Source of the DNA: Melanocharis versteri
Lineage: Eukaryota > Chordata > Aves > Passeriformes > Melanocharitidae
Reading direction: 5' to 3'
Length of the DNA stretch: 64,000 bases
Assembly: GCA_013397845.1 (NCBI GenBank)
Contig: VZTG01009145.1
Location: 253,974-317,973, forward strand
Below, one piece after another: positions 35,065 to 48,100 of this stretch. Numbering within the stretch: position 1 is the stretch's first letter; the number at the start of each line of letters is the position of its first letter. A program made the position numbers and the translations under genes. The notes beneath the pieces were generated by a model. That model did no database searches. It was not told where the DNA came from and was given only the letters and a program-made list of their open reading frames with translations.

Positions 35065-35779
35065 CCGTCGACCACCCCCTGCCCCCCGCCTCGGCGGGGT
35101 TTGGGGACGCTGGGTCCCGGACCGGGGGGACAGCCCTCGCACCGCTCCCACAGCCTCCCCGCAGCCTCCTGGCCCTGAGCAGGGACCCAGCCGGGACGGG
35201 GGCCGAGCTGTAAGTCCTGACATTTCAATCTGTTTTGGGGATGGATGGGGTGGGCGGAGGGTGGAAGGTGCTGGAGGCAGCAGAGGGACTCACTGCGGGT
35301 CTGGGCAGGGAACAAAACCCACCAAGGACCTGGAGCGGAAGACATCCCCCTGTTAAAAGCTGCCTGCTCCTGCCAGTTTTGCCCTCTCCCAAATAAATTC
35401 CCAGGCATCTGGCGGTGCCAAGGGAAGCCCTGTGCCACCCCACAGGCAAGGGTTCTGCCGGGAGCTGGAGCCGGTACCCGGAGCGGGGATGTGCGAACCC
35501 GCTGGGAGCAGGGAGGCGACTGTTCCCAAGAGATGCTTTTTGATCTCGCTCTCCGGTCTCTTTGCGAGCCGCGTAACTCCTGATTATTAAAGGCACTCGG
35601 CACCGGGGAGGTCATATGGGGCCTTTCTGCTTGGGTTGCTCTCCTGATGACACGTCCGACTGCCTTCACCGGGGATCTGCTCACGCGAGTCCCTGACAAT
35701 AGAAAGTTTGTGGAGGATTTTGGATGCTGTCCATGTGAAGGTGTGGTGGTTGCAGAGGTGACTGGTGACTGGTTTCCCC
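35065..35779. other. Intergenic, CpG-rich start, candidate element at 35,555-35,640
   Basis: No gene recognised. 35,555-35,640 holds CGCGTAACTCCTGATTATTA and GAGGTCATATGG in otherwise GC-rich DNA. Confidence 0.45.
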
Positions 35780-36240
35780 ACTGAAGAATGAAAGGATACA
35801 TCGGGAAAAGGGAACCAGCCTGGGAGGGCACAGAGGGCAGGTTAATTTTAACGTATTTACGTCTCCACGTTTTGGTAATAATCAAAAAGATCAATGGTTT
35901 TCTGCAGGTTTAGAGACATGATGAGTTTTTGCAATTGTGAAAAAATACAAATCAGGGGAAGGGGGAAATTTAACAGTGAGAGAGTATTATTCTTGTTATC
36001 CATAATTTTTTTCCTCTAAATCCTTCTTAAAGGAAGTGAAAACTAAACTGTGCTGTTGAATTGCCAGAGGAGGTGAGTTACTGAGATGCTTAATGGTGTC
36101 AACTAGGAATATACTTCCTCACGCCAGGGAATGCATGTTTGTAGGAATTTTGGCAATTAAATCAAACGGTCACATAACAAGGAACAGTTCACAGCAGTCA
36201 GGGGCTTCTTTAAAAAAGGTAAAGAAATCAGGTCAGTGAG
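35780..36240. promoter_or_regulatory. AT-rich candidate enhancer island
   Basis: About 450 bases of AT-rich, non-repetitive sequence, the longest such island in the window. It holds GGTTAATTTTAACG, GTAATAATCAAAAAG, TTTTGCAATTGTG, TTATCCATAATTT, CTAGGAATATACTTCC (a TEAD-like GGAATAT beside an ETS-like TTCC), and GGCAATTAAATCAAACGG. No coding frame or CR1 signature was seen. Composition suggests an enhancer cluster; conservation was not tested. Confidence 0.35.
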
Positions 36241-38574
36241 GCCCAGCTGTGCATCAGGGTGGTGGCAAATCCTGGGACTGGCACAGGAAGAAGTTTGTGG
36301 CACCCCTGGGTGCTGCTGACCTGCTCTCCCTCCTCCTCCATGGCAAGGATTTGGGTTCCCCTCTGTGAAAATCTGGGACAGGAGGTTGCGGATGTGTCAC
36401 CCCTCATTCCTTTAGGTCTTCTCACCCTTTCCTGGAGATCCCAAGGAATTTCAGAGCGCTGCCCCATCCAGAGGTGGGGCGGGACCCCGGTTTGGAGGGG
36501 GGATGCAGACAGACCCCTTTCCTGCACAGGCATCTCGGGGACGGTCACAGCGGCTGCTCCCGGCGTCGTGCGGGCACCCGGGACCCGCAGGAATGCGGCT
36601 GCAGGGCCATTCCACCTCTTCCTGCGGCACAGCACAGGTTAACGAGCTGCATTCCCGCTTCCTGCACCAGCTAATAACATCCCTGCCTCCTCCCGGTGGC
36701 TTTGCCTCGGGCCCTTGTTACTCCTCCTGGTCATCCCTTGGCCACTACAGACCTCGCTGGGCAATTCGGTGGCCAAGTGCTGCCTGCCCGCTCGGCATCC
36801 CTGCCTCCAGTTACAGCAACAGCCCTCGGCTCCTGTCCCCACGCTGCAGCCCAGGCACTGCCCACGGTGCGGGGCCAGGGGCTGAGCAGCTCAGCCCATT
36901 TTTGGGGGGCAACGGAGCTGTAAACACAGGGAGGATCCCAGCAGGCAGCATCACTCCTGATCTGCATTAAAAGCCCAACCAAACTCCGTTACCAAGTACC
37001 AGGCAGAAGGCAGAGAGGTGCCTGCTGCCCACAGGTCAGCCCACAGCACTGCAGAGATTCCTGCCCTAGAATAAATATGTATATAATAATAATAATAATA
37101 ACAACGAATAAAAACGTGGTTTTGAGAGAAATCTGCCTGCAGAGAGGCTGCAAAGAGGTGTGATGTGCTCAGAGTGTGATGTGCTGCCTGGTGTGCTCCA
37201 TGTCCCTGTGGAACAGCCATCTCCCTCCGCTCTGCTGGGAGCAGGGTATCCCCCAGGAACAGTCCGAGTTCCTCTCCCGAAGGGTTTATGGCTGTCCTCG
37301 TGGGCTGGCCCTGAGCCAGGGTGTCCCATCCCTGTGAGAAGGCTTCTGCCTGGCAGAGCTCCTCCACATTCCCTGGAGCCCATCCCAACCAGCTTTTCTG
37401 CTCTGCTATTTCCCTGCTGTTCCCAAGCTCTCCTGACCAGCATCGGACCATTTCCCCTTCAGATTTTTATTTAGCAGGTGGAATTGTTTGTGCTCCCCTA
37501 AGGATGGGGAGGGAGAAGCAGTGGATGTTCCTACTTAGGACCATTTTGAAATGGGTTTTACAGTGGGCTGGATTTCATGAATGTGGTCACCGGTGTTGCT
37601 GCCAGATCAGCGTACCAAGCCCTCCCTCCCCAGTTTATTTTATTGGCTTTAACCTCAAAAATACCGAGTCCTTTGCAGGTGGCAGTTCCTTGGTGGCTGG
37701 TTAGACCTTGTCATGATTTAAATGGCTCCATCCTAAAATTGCTGGCTGGAGCCAGTGCTGGGAGCTGGCAGGCAGGAGCAGGGACAAGCCCGTGTCCTCC
37801 TGGGTGGGGCCTCAGCATTGCAACAGCCCCCTTTTCTAGGGGTGGTTGAAATCATGGCCCCCATGTTTTGGCTAAAAAGAGACCTGTCCTGTAACTTAGG
37901 GGAGGGGGGATCTTTGGGGATTACCCCGGGAGAACAACATCCCAACCAAGAAAAAGAAGGGCTGTACTGTGCGTGCAGCAAGGTCTGTGACCTGTGCTCC
38001 CCTTTCCTGCCCTCCCCTGCCCACCTGAGCTGGCAGGAGAGTCCGTCAGGAGGGAGGCAGTGACGGTGTGTGTCTGCTGGCTGGTCTGTATCCCGAGGGC
38101 GTACTGAGGAAAGTTCTTTGGCTGCATGGGATGATCCCAAATGAGGGCTGGGTGGCTGCCACCAGCAATGATCTGCTTTGCAAGCCCCTGGGGACACTGG
38201 CCCAAGTCAGAAAGTCCCGAGAGGGCCAGCTGTGGGACAGCCAAGCAATCCCTGGGCACTGCTGGCTCCATCCCAGCCTCTGCTGAGATGTGCAGAGACA
38301 CATCTGTCCCTGCAGGGACACAACAGCCCCTGGCCCTGCAGCACACACGGCCCAGACCCATCAGGGAGCACCCAGAGTGAGTCAGACATAATCTTGGTCT
38401 CTGGGACAGCTGTGAGCCCTCCTTGAAGTCCTTTCCTTCTTCAAGGATGGCAAGAAGGTGCCACGGTGAATTTATTGGTGCCAAATCTTGCCAGAGCAGC
38501 ACAACTGCCCACTGTGAAGAGAGGATGGGCTGCCAGAACAGGGGAGGGAGAGAAAGGGATCCTGTTTAAGTCAC
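36241..38574. other. Intergenic, (TAA)n microsatellite at 37,083-37,101
   Basis: Unique DNA without a recognised gene. An imperfect ATA/TAA repeat lies at about 37,083-37,101. Confidence 0.55.
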
Positions 38575-38960
38575 GTTAGCACGGCCCCTGACACGGTCTC
38601 CTGCAGTGTCCTCATGGCCAAACTGGAAATGTAAAGACAAGGTGGGTCAAAAACTGGCTGGACTGCCAGGCTCAATGGGCTGTGCGAGGTGCAGCTCCCA
38701 GCTGGAGAAAGGGAATGGCAAAGTCCTGCATCTGGGATGCAGTCATCCCCTGCAGCAGGGCATGTCCTGGCAAATGGGCTAAAAAGCAGCTTTGCAGGAA
38801 AGGAGCCACATCCAAGATAAAAGCAGAGCCAGAATCTTGACTGCCAGGAGCTGGACCAAGAGACGAGAGGATGGGAAAGGCTCTGAAGACAGCAGAAGAA
38901 TGGAGACAGGGAAGGGTGAGGGAAATGCTTGGGGTGTCCTTGTGTGAAGCTCCTCTCCTG
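38575..38960 (+). mobile_element. Degenerate CR1 fragment (reverse transcriptase region)
   Basis: Resembles the C-terminal ORF2 part of CR1: GACACGGTCTCCTGCAGTG, CTCATGGCCAAACTGG, GGTGGGTCAAAAACTGGC, CAAAGTCCTGCATCTGGG. It is frameshifted and eroded after about 38,780. It is the only internal CR1 fragment recognised here; the others are 3' ends. Confidence 0.6.
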
Positions 38961-41499
38961 TAGCAAAGGAGAAGTGAGGACACAGCAATGGACACGTGCA
39001 GGAGCAGGAGAGGGCTGGGCTGTGAGGCAGGAGGGGGGCAGGCAGAGGAGGGGTGAAGACTCCCTGTTCCTGTCCCCAGAGGATATCGGCTGGATTTGAA
39101 CTGCAAGCAGGTGCATCTTCTGGTGGGAAGATGGAGAGCGATTTGGTGGAGCAGGGCACCTGAGCAGCAAATACAAGAACAGCAGGTGGGAGAGAGCTCA
39201 GGAGAGCAAGATCGTATCAATATGGGAACTTTTGGCCACCTTTGGTGGGTCTTAGGAGACACAAAAAGACCTGGGCTCTGCCAAGCCAGGAAAAGCAAAG
39301 CAGAGATCTCCTTCCTTTCTTATCATTCCCATCCCCAGGGCATTTATGGAATGTGAACTGTCCAAGGATAAATGGAAAGTGAAGAGGAGAACATTTCCAG
39401 TATGAGGAACTGGGCTGTACAAGTTTGGGGAGCCTCAGGGAGCCTTTGAGTTGGTCAAGGGGTGACTAAATGCACCTCAGTGTATGGCAGAGCTCATTGC
39501 TTTGCAGGAGAGGTGGCAGAGGAGGTGGAATCTTGTCCATATCCAGACTGGGGACCTGTGCTCGTGTGGGCAGAGAGATAATATAACCTCTGTGCCCACA
39601 CTGAGGACACTCGTGTCTTGGTCTGTGGTGGGCAGGAGAAGAGGATTTTGGTAATCAGAGCAGAGCTGAGCCCCACACTGCCTGCCCTTCTTGGGCTGCT
39701 GCTGGTGTGCCGCAGCGTACAGAGGGGACAGGTGCCAGTGACCAGAAAGGGCTTCTGGAGATTGCCACCATCCCCAGAGGTCCTCCAGACGGAAGGCTGA
39801 AAGAGAACCTCCCAGTGCAGGTGGTCACAGGCAGCGGGATCCATCCTCGGCTGTCACACCAGCAGGAGAAGAAACTTGTAAGTGGGGAAAAGAATTTCAG
39901 AGGTCATAGAAACTGGAAGAAGCTATGGAATTTTTTTGCTAGAAACAGGAAAGCCCTGAACATTACAGGCATGACACAAGCTTTAGCACACAGGATGGCT
40001 GGACCTACATTCCTCTTCCAGCTGCACACACTTCTTTAGGCCCCCCAAGTTCTCTCCAGCTGTCCATCATCTTCCCATGCTCACCATGCCAGCCTGGACA
40101 TCACCTCCTCTGCACATCTCTGGGTGCCAACCACACTGTTAATCCTCCTGAGTTGCATAGACACCTTCCCCTCTATCCAGCTGCACATTTTCGTTTGGGC
40201 ACTGATGATGTCTTCCCAAATTCAGAGATCATTTTGCCAATGAGCTGCTGACTCCATGGCTGGGAGCCTGTGGTCTCCTGAGGCTCCATTAGCAGGTAGA
40301 GTGGAGGTGGAGGAAGATGTAGGAAGCTCCCACAGTGGGGCCGAGGCAGAAGCTTTGCGGGTGGTTGATATAATGTGGAGAGACAGTCTTATATCTCCTC
40401 ACCAGGACCTGCCTCTTCCCCCGAAGGGTTTGCAGCAGGAAAGGCTGTGGGAGGAAAGCCTTTTGCGGTGGAGGACCCTCACATCTCTGGAGAGTAGCCT
40501 GCAGGCTGTGACGGCCTGATCTCATCTCTCAAGGAGCCTGTGAGTTGTGCTGTGAGTGTCACAGGCAGACGATGATGACTCCAGCCCATTGCCACTTGGT
40601 TGAATGCTTTTCACGGGGTGTTGGGGCTGCCACAGGGAGCCTTCAGGCCAATTTTTTGTGGGTGGAGGCTAGAGGAGAGGTCAGAGACGTAGCCACACTT
40701 CTTGAGAAAGTGCACAAATGGGAGAAGATTTGACCCAAAATGAGGGAAAACTTCACATGTGGAGGTGCTGTGACTCCAGCACATGGCAGGGAGTAAGTTC
40801 ATCATCTGGCTGAAGGATACCCCAAGGCCAGGCAGGAGAAGGCGGACAACCTGCACATCCAAAGGCAGCAAACCTCACAAAGATGGACCCACCCCATGTC
40901 TGGGCTGGGTTTTGGGTCTCACCAAAATCCACCTGTGAAGAGAGCTAAGCTTCCCCAACCAAAAACTCCAGATCCCTCCAAACGCTGGAAACCCAAAGGC
41001 TGGGAATCCAAATGCTGTCAGATTTGTAGACCAGGACTCTGACTTTGTCTTGCCCCTGGGATGTGAAGCACATGGTTTGGTGAGCCCACATATGGAGACA
41101 CAGAAGTGGTGATGAAGAACCCACCAAGCAGCAGAGCCACGCTGAGCTACAGGACACGGGTCACAGCCTCTGGCCTTGCACACGAAGACATGGTGGGTGG
41201 GCAGACATGGACAAAATGACTGTTTGGAGGAGACAGGAAATCCCAGCTCTTCTGAAGATGTGGTTTTGGGAAGAGAAGACATTTTAATCGAGATCAAGCT
41301 GGAGGAAGGCACAGCTCGAGGTGGGAATAGTTTCAGAACTGCTGACGTAGGGACCCAGAGGCAGAGGTGGTGGGATGGCCTCACGCAGCCACTCACAGCG
41401 GCCGTACAGGGTGAGGCTGGGGGGTGCAGAGCTCCCAGCCCCACCAGCCACGCTTCCCTCCTCTTGCCGAGTGCCCTCTGCTTTGCCATGGCCAATTGC
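38961..41499. other. Intergenic, no gene recognised
   Basis: Unique DNA with short frames on both strands. No exon or repeat recognised. Confidence 0.55.
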
Positions 41500-41785
41500 C
41501 TTCATCCCAGCTCCGATAAACGCTTAAAAGCTCAAATCACACAACCCCAGGCTATGAAAACGAAAAGGGACCCGATAGCCGCTAATAGCCGAGCAGCCCC
41601 TGCGGCAAAAGCGTGTAGTGTAGGGAAAGTGGTTTGCATTGATCAGTGGCTCCCGCCCCACCGCTCCCCTCCCGCGGCGCTGCCCGGCTGTTCCAGCCAC
41701 GGCGCCGGGGAAAGCGGGATAAAACCCCACGGGAATTCCCAGAAAGGCAGAGTCCGGGTAATGGCAGGAGCAGGATGGTTTGTGG
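41500..41785. promoter_or_regulatory. Candidate regulatory element upstream of PRR35
   Basis: AT-richer blocks (CGCTTAAAAGCTC, AATCACACAACCC, TTTGCATTGATCAG with an octamer-like TTTGCAT) next to a CpG-rich segment ending CGGGATAAAACCCC. It lies 5 kb upstream of the PRR35 coding exon. It could be a promoter or enhancer; no transcription start was identified. Confidence 0.3.
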
Positions 41786-44700
41786 GGTTGGCGTGAGATC
41801 CCGTCAAAGGGCCATCCTTCTGCTCCGCACTGTCCTGTCCTGGCACAGTCACCAGGGCAACGCATCCCTGGATGACAAACAGCAGTGCCAGGGCCGCACA
41901 GGCTGGAGTGATGCTGAGCCCTGGGAAATGAGTGGCCTGGACAGCCTGGAAGGAAGCAACTGGTGGGTGTGGGAGCAGGGAAGAGCTGGCCCTGTGGTTG
42001 GTGCTGGGTGTGCAGGGCACCACCAATGAAACCCCACCTGTGGAGGGTAGGACCCGCTTGTAAGAGACCACAGCTGCAGGTTAAGGTGCAAGGCAGGAGG
42101 TTCATCACAACGACACTGAGTGGAGAAGAACTTCAGTGCCTTTCTTGAGCCCATTCCTCCATGCCATGTCCTACAGCCATCTGGGAAAGGTTGAGGGCAG
42201 CCAATTTCCATGGGAGCGTTGCAGCTCCCTGGCAGCCTCCCAGTCAGCACTGGAACACTTGGAGGTCAGCAGCAAAGAAGGGACATCAGTCTGAGAGACG
42301 GGGTCTTTGTTCCAGCCAGAAAAGCTTTTGGGAGTCTGCAAAAGCAAATCAGGGCAAGTTCACATGCTCACCTATGGGTGGAGAGGGTTTGTACTGGTAC
42401 AGGAAACCCACCGGACTGAGCCCCTTCCTGCAAGTGGCTGCCACACACCAGGAGCAGGCTCAGGGAAGGGGATGGGATCTGGAAGGGTTTGGCCCTGTGT
42501 CCAGCTTCAGCCTGGAAAGGAGATGGTGAAGCAGGGGTGTGGTGGTGAACCATGTGTCTGGATGGTGGACAGGGATCGTGGTTGCTGCTTCTAGCTGTCA
42601 AAGAATTGGGGGGCATCAAATGAGACTTGTGGGGACAAGCTGGAGGATGAATCTCTGGGTGGAGTGCCAAGAACTCCCTGCTGCAGCATACTTAAGGGGC
42701 TGAACATTCCCACAGCTTCGAGAGAACCTCCTGCAGATTCAGAGTGGGGATGTGCATTCTGTGTGCTGCATCCAGTGGCACCCGCTCTGCTGGGATGGCT
42801 GATGGGTTAGGAAAATTGGAGCAGCACCATAGATGTTTGTCCTACATCCTGGAAATCGAGTTTTGGCTGTTATTAGAGACACGAGCTGGGCGGACAACTG
42901 AGATGCTGTGGCTCAGCTGCCCCAATGTTTGTGTGCCCTTCCCTGCATCCCTGTGCCCTGTGGATTTTTTAAGTACTGGAGCACCAGGGACTGCAGATCT
43001 CTTTCCTGGGCATCTCTCTCTTCCTCCTTCCCTTTGTCTCTCCTTCTCTTTCTTCTCCCCTTGCCAGTCGGCTCCCTCCATCGGAGCGTGCCCTCTCCCC
43101 TCGGCAGTCCCGGGGAGGAGAGCGGGGATGCTGCAATTCCCAGGCACAGGTGCGCGGTCCCCGCCGCGCGCTGCCCCCGGGCACGGCCCCCACCGCCGCA
43201 GCTGACAGCCCACTGGAAATAATGTGTTGTGGCAGAGAGAGACTCAGCAGACCACGAAGATCTGCTGGTGCGGGAACTGCTCAGCAACCAGGAGCCACAA
43301 CGCCTGTCTCCCGGCTCCGCAGGGCCTGAGCCGGCTCTGGGGATGCCTCCGCTTTGCTGGAGCCTGCCTGGCTCACACGCAGGGCACTTCCCCACTCTCT
43401 CCCATTCTTTCTCTTTGCTCTTTCCCTTTTTCCTCCCTTGCTGGGGGGGTCCGCAGCGTTAAGGATGTGGAAGCAGCCAAGCTGCCTGTCTCTACACGGG
43501 ACGTCTCTCTGCCATCCTCTGCACCACCGGGCACAGGAGGGGAACAAACGGCTCTCGCAGCAGCCTTGGAGGAGGAGGATCAGGTGTGCAGGAATGGAAC
43601 AACCAGTTCCAGTCTTCCAGCAAAGATTTAATCTGCCTCTGGCATATAAACAGCAAATGTTTGTTCAACTGACCTGCAAACAGGCGACGTGCATCGCAGC
43701 GGGGCCGAGGAGCCCAGTTCCCTGCTCCGCCACTCTTGGGTTCTTGCCCTCTAGCAGGGTGACACGGGGCAGGGGACCAGAGACAAGCAGGTCCAGGATG
43801 CTCGGGGCACCCCAGGCTCGGTGGCTGGAGCCAGGGATTGATGCTCGGAGGGGCCCCATCCTGCCCAGCTGCTGCTGCATCCCTTCTGCTCCCCTGGGCA
43901 GCGCAGCATGTGCGGAGCTCTCAGCTCACAGGTGTGACGCACACACAGCGTGGCTCAGGGCTGAAGGACAAGCATGTCCCCGCGGGCAGGAGGGCAGGCT
44001 CTGAGCGCTGAGGTGAACCTGCAGGCGGGAGGCCCCAAGCTCTGCCCGCACATCCCACCACGATGGGAGAAATCAGCCTGGTCTGCTGCAGGTCAGGGCT
44101 GCACCCGCAGGGCTCCCCTCCGCATCCCAGGGGAGGTGGGTTCGTTACAAGGGGACGTTTTTGCCTATTTTCTGCATGAGCAGATCTTAGTGGCAGGGTC
44201 GACTGCCAGCTCAGCCCACAACGTGGGCATGTAGGGGGTTGTCCCCGAGCCCTGCCTGCAGCTCAGCCTGTCCCTGGGAAAGCCACAGCACGGCTCATTC
44301 CCTGTCCCCATGGCAGGTGGGAAATACTCTGCTGTTTGATGTCAAACCTCAAAAAGAAATTTGAAAGGGTTCTATGCAGGTAATTCTATCAGACAAATGT
44401 TCTCACCAGGCTCCCAGGGGAAGAGGATGCCCCCAGCTGCCCGTGGTGAGGAGGGTGGGTACCAGAGCATGGGAGCATCCTTCAGCCCAGCACAGCCACT
44501 GCCTGGGCATGGGGCTGGTGGGACTGTCCCCAGGGCCACTGGTGTTGCAGGCTGCAGTCAGAGCATCCCTGTGTACCCAGGGCAAGATGATCAGGGGAAA
44601 AAGCATGGGGCCATGCAGCTGTGGGGTGAGAGGCCAGCTCCAAGGGTGTGGGCTCACCAAGGAGAGCAGCAGGAATGCCACCTGGCCGTGGGAGGAGGGC

Positions 44701-46388
44701 ACTATCACAGGGCCTCGTGGCAATCCATCCTCTGGTGTGGTGCTGCTGCAGAAGCCCCTTCCCTGCCCATCCCACTCTGACCCCAGCCCCTTGGCACTGC
44801 TGTGCCAACCCCCCTCCCCTGGGAGCTGCAATGGTCCCCCCAGCCCCGCAGGGAAGCCCCCCAGACCATGTGCAGAAGGATGTGGGCTATGGCAGGGCAC
44901 ACTCCAGGTCGCTGGGGAGCAGGGCCTGTTGCAGGGGCTGTCAGGTTCTTGAGCCACTGCCTGGACCTGCCCTGAGGCAACTCCTTGTCCCAGCTGCCCA
45001 AAGTTGCAGAGACACGCTGTTTCCCTTCCGATCCTCCAAATCTTGTCTCCTTCTTCCCAGAAGCCAGGGAGCAGATTTTTTCCCCAAATGGCCCCAGCTG
45101 CCACATTGGTGCCAATCTGGAGCTGCTTCTGGCCTTCTCCTTTCTGGGCTCTGCATTCCCACACCAGCCTGGCTGCAGGGTCTCTGGGGCAGAACTCTGC
45201 CCTGGGACCTGATGCATGGGGGAAGGGTTTGGTCCCCGAGAAATGAGCCCCAGACACACAGAGTGAGCTCTCAAATTCACAGCTCTCCCCAGGAGAAGCT
45301 GGAAAGTCCCGCCAGAGGAAAGCAGCATCTGGAGGGGTGTCACAGGCGTTTGCATCAGTGTCAGGTGCCCCGTGACTGCTTGGCCCTCTGTGAAGGAGCC
45401 TAATTTCATGACCACGGAGCCTGTGCAGGTCTGGCTCCTCTGTGAGATGTGGAGTGGGGGGCTGTGCCCCCTGCCCACTCTCAGAGCCGGTGGGGGCCAG
45501 GCTGTGGGACAGGCATGATGCTGCTGTCCCCAGGGAGGTTGTGGTGGGAAGCACAGAGGGGGCAGCCCAGTGCCAGGGTCCTGCGGGGGATATTGCCTGG
45601 ACATTTTGATCTTGGCACCACCTGGAGGTGGGGGAGGTATAGTTTAGCCTGGATTGGTTTTCCAGGCCAGATTATCCCCGTTCTGTCGCAGGACAGTGTC
45701 AGTCCCACAGGGCCAGGGAGGCAGGACTGCTTTTCCAGTCGGTTACAGGCAGTCACACTGCAGCCTCTCCCATCCAGTCCATCCATCCCACTGCCCTCTT
45801 TGCACCTGGATCACACATTCACGTGCAGGGTTGCAGGTACCTGAATTTAGCCCAGCTCTGCTGCAGCTTTGGTGCCAGAGCTTTGGAACACCTCCGTCGG
45901 CTCTGGCACTGCAGTACCCCAGGAGATGGCAAAGCCAAATGAGTCTGTGCCCACCACGGTATTGGGGCTGCTGACTCTTTTCTCTTTCATCCCCTGCCCT
46001 CAGCAGGGAAACAGTCCCTGAGCTGGGCTGGGGCTGCCCCAGAGAGGCTCTGGCTGGCCAGGCAGGTCACCTGGGCGCCTCAATGTCAGTTTGAGGTGGT
46101 TTAGCTCCAACGCCTTTAATAGTGTTTGTTTTCCTTTTCCTCTGGGGTGGTTTGAGAGAAGAGGGTGGGTAATGGGATCAGCATATACAGGCATACATGC
46201 AGGGTTTGGGCAAAAATTCCATCACTGGCCTGGGTTTAAATCTCAAACCTGGGAGCTCCAGACTGAGGTCCCAGTAGCTCCACTCTCTGGGGCTCCACTG
46301 TCTGGGGCCAGGAGGTGCCCACAGAGCAGAGCCAGCTCTCTGGGAGCTGCAGGCACAGCTCACCACCTCCATGCTGTCCTTCTTCCAG
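41786..46388. other. 5' flank or first intron of PRR35
   Basis: Must contain or be spanned by the intron preceding the PRR35 coding exon. 43,080-43,330 is CpG-rich, and a GCATATAAA TATA-like site occurs near 43,640, so the PRR35 promoter could lie here. No exon could be fixed. The 383-codon minus frame at 44,403-45,554 is overlapped by other open frames and has no domain. Confidence 0.45.
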
Positions 46389-46478
46389 GGCACACCGTGC
46401 TTCCCAGAGAGGTGTGGGAAGATCCACCTGCCGTGCCCCTCCATTCCCACCAGGAGCCACCTCCAGGCAGCCTCCACC
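46389..46478 (+). other. PRR35: PRR35 5' UTR portion of the first coding exon
   Basis: The exon starts after a pyrimidine tract and acceptor ...CTTCTTCCAG (AG at 46,387-46,388). There is no ATG between the acceptor and 46,479. The in-frame ATG at 46,371 lies before the acceptor and so in the intron, which rules it out as the start. Confidence 0.75.
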
Positions 46479-48100
46479 ATGTCCAAGGACGACGTGGGCT
46501 GCAAGCTGACCTCAGTCTACAAGCACAAGGAGAGGAAGCCGAAGAAGCCTCACTACATCCCGAGGCCATGGGGCAAACCCTACAATTACAAATGCTTCCA
46601 GTGTCCCTTCACCTGCATGGAGAAGTCCCACCTCTACAACCACATGAAGTACAGCCTGTGCAAGAACTCCCTGTCCCTCCTCATTGAGTCCGACTGGCCC
46701 TACAAGAAGGGCAACCTGCTCCACCCGGACCTGCGGCTGCTGCACTCGGAGAGCTCCCGCCTGCGCGGGCGGCGGGACGAGCAGGACACCTGTGACTCCT
46801 CGGCCACCCCGGGAGGCTCCGTCCGGGCCAAGCAGGTCCCCAGCAGGGATGGCCACGAGGACAAACCGATGACAGGGGTGGAGATCCTGCCTACTGAAGG
46901 GGCTGGTGAGGAAGGTGGCCCGTTCCAGGAGGAGGAGGAGGACGTTGCTGGCCTGCTGAGGGAGATGGATGCGGGGGAGAAGAAGGAGAGAAACGAAGAG
47001 CCAGGTTGCCAAGGTGACCCAGCTGAACCAGAAGTAAACACTTTGATCTTCGGCTTCAAGAACAAGAGGGACAACAAGCCTTGCAAGGAGGTGGAGCCTG
47101 ACTTCATCATCACGGATGTCTTCTCCCTCAAGAACCATGTTATGAAGAGCAGGGAAATGGCCTCCCCTGACCTAGATGCTAAGCCAAAGCATTGCAAAGT
47201 GCCAAAGAAATGCCTGGCCAGCGGTGGGATCTTGATGGAGCAGTGGAAACTGGTGGCAAATGGGCAAAGGAGGAACACGCCTGAGGTCTCCCCGCCTTGT
47301 ACCGACAGCAACATCATCCCGTGCTACCCCCCTCCAGCCTACAGCGACTACCACGAACCTCAGGGCCTGAACCTCTCGCTGCTGGGTATTAACTACCCTT
47401 TGAACCCCAGTCTCTTCTCCTACCTGAGCCCCACCATGGCCAACAGCACGACAACACACCCTCACTTGGCTCAGCTGCCCTTCCTGGCCTCCACAGCCCA
47501 GCTGATGCACCCCCATGCCTCCCACTTCCAGCCTCTGCAGAGCCCCGAGCGCTCAGCCTTCCTCCCTCGCTTCTACTATCCCCTGCTCTTCGAGCACACC
47601 TTTGGCGCCACAGAGAGCAAGATGTCCTCCAGCAAGCCAGACCCCCAGCAGCTGGTGGGCTCAGTCATGCCCACGCCACCCCAAACCAAACCTTCCAGTG
47701 AGCCAAACAAACCCGGGCTGCTGAAGGTTCCTGTGCTGAAGACAGGTTTTCCTTGGTCCAAAGGTGTCCGGGAGGAGCCAGGCTCTGAGCTCGGCCACTC
47801 TGCCATGCTGGGGCAGGAAGAAGAGGAGAAATGGCTGTCCCAGGAGAAGGAGAGCAACCCAGCATTGAGCCTCAGCAACCTATGCAAGAAGTCAGCCACT
47901 GACATCTACCAAACCGTGGTGGGGATGAAGGATGGCGCTTTCACCCACGGCAGCGTCAGGAAGACAGACTTGCCAGTGGTGACCTGTCTGGAGACCAGCA
48001 GCCCTCCGGGAAACCCCTTGAAGAGGAAGTTCCCTGCCAATGGGTTGGATTTGATAGGACCCGAAAGGATGATGCCTGGGAAGCTCAGCTACCAGAGCAG
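46479..48100 (+). CDS. PRR35: PRR35, coding exon 1 (residues 1-541, shared codon at the junction)
   Basis: First part of an 851-residue protein joined as 46,479-48,100 and 49,130-50,063. The ATG has a good context (CCACCATGT). Residues 15-30 are a basic stretch (KERKPKKPHYIPRPWGKP), followed by a C2HC zinc finger: C39, C42, H55, C61. This block is nearly identical in style to ZNF750, the epidermal differentiation transcription factor. An acidic segment follows at about 144-180 (EEEEED). Two blocks shared with mammalian PRR35 are visible: 278-318 (PCYPPPAYSDY ... NYPLNPSLFSYL) and 364-376 (RFYYPLLFEHTFG). A basic KRK lies at 515-517. The exon ends at a donor AG/GTAAAG after two bases of a codon (phase 2). 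It is probably nuclear. The protein is longer than human PRR35 (about 570 residues by memory). Confidence 0.93.

Noticed and set aside
44403..45554. 383-codon minus-strand frame, the longest without an assigned gene
   Set aside because: Several other frames are open over the same DNA, composition is low in complexity, and no domain, start context or splice signal supports it.
46371..46478. Upstream in-frame ATG of PRR35 at 46,371
   Set aside because: It lies before a good splice acceptor at 46,387-46,388, and the extra residues do not resemble the family N terminus.
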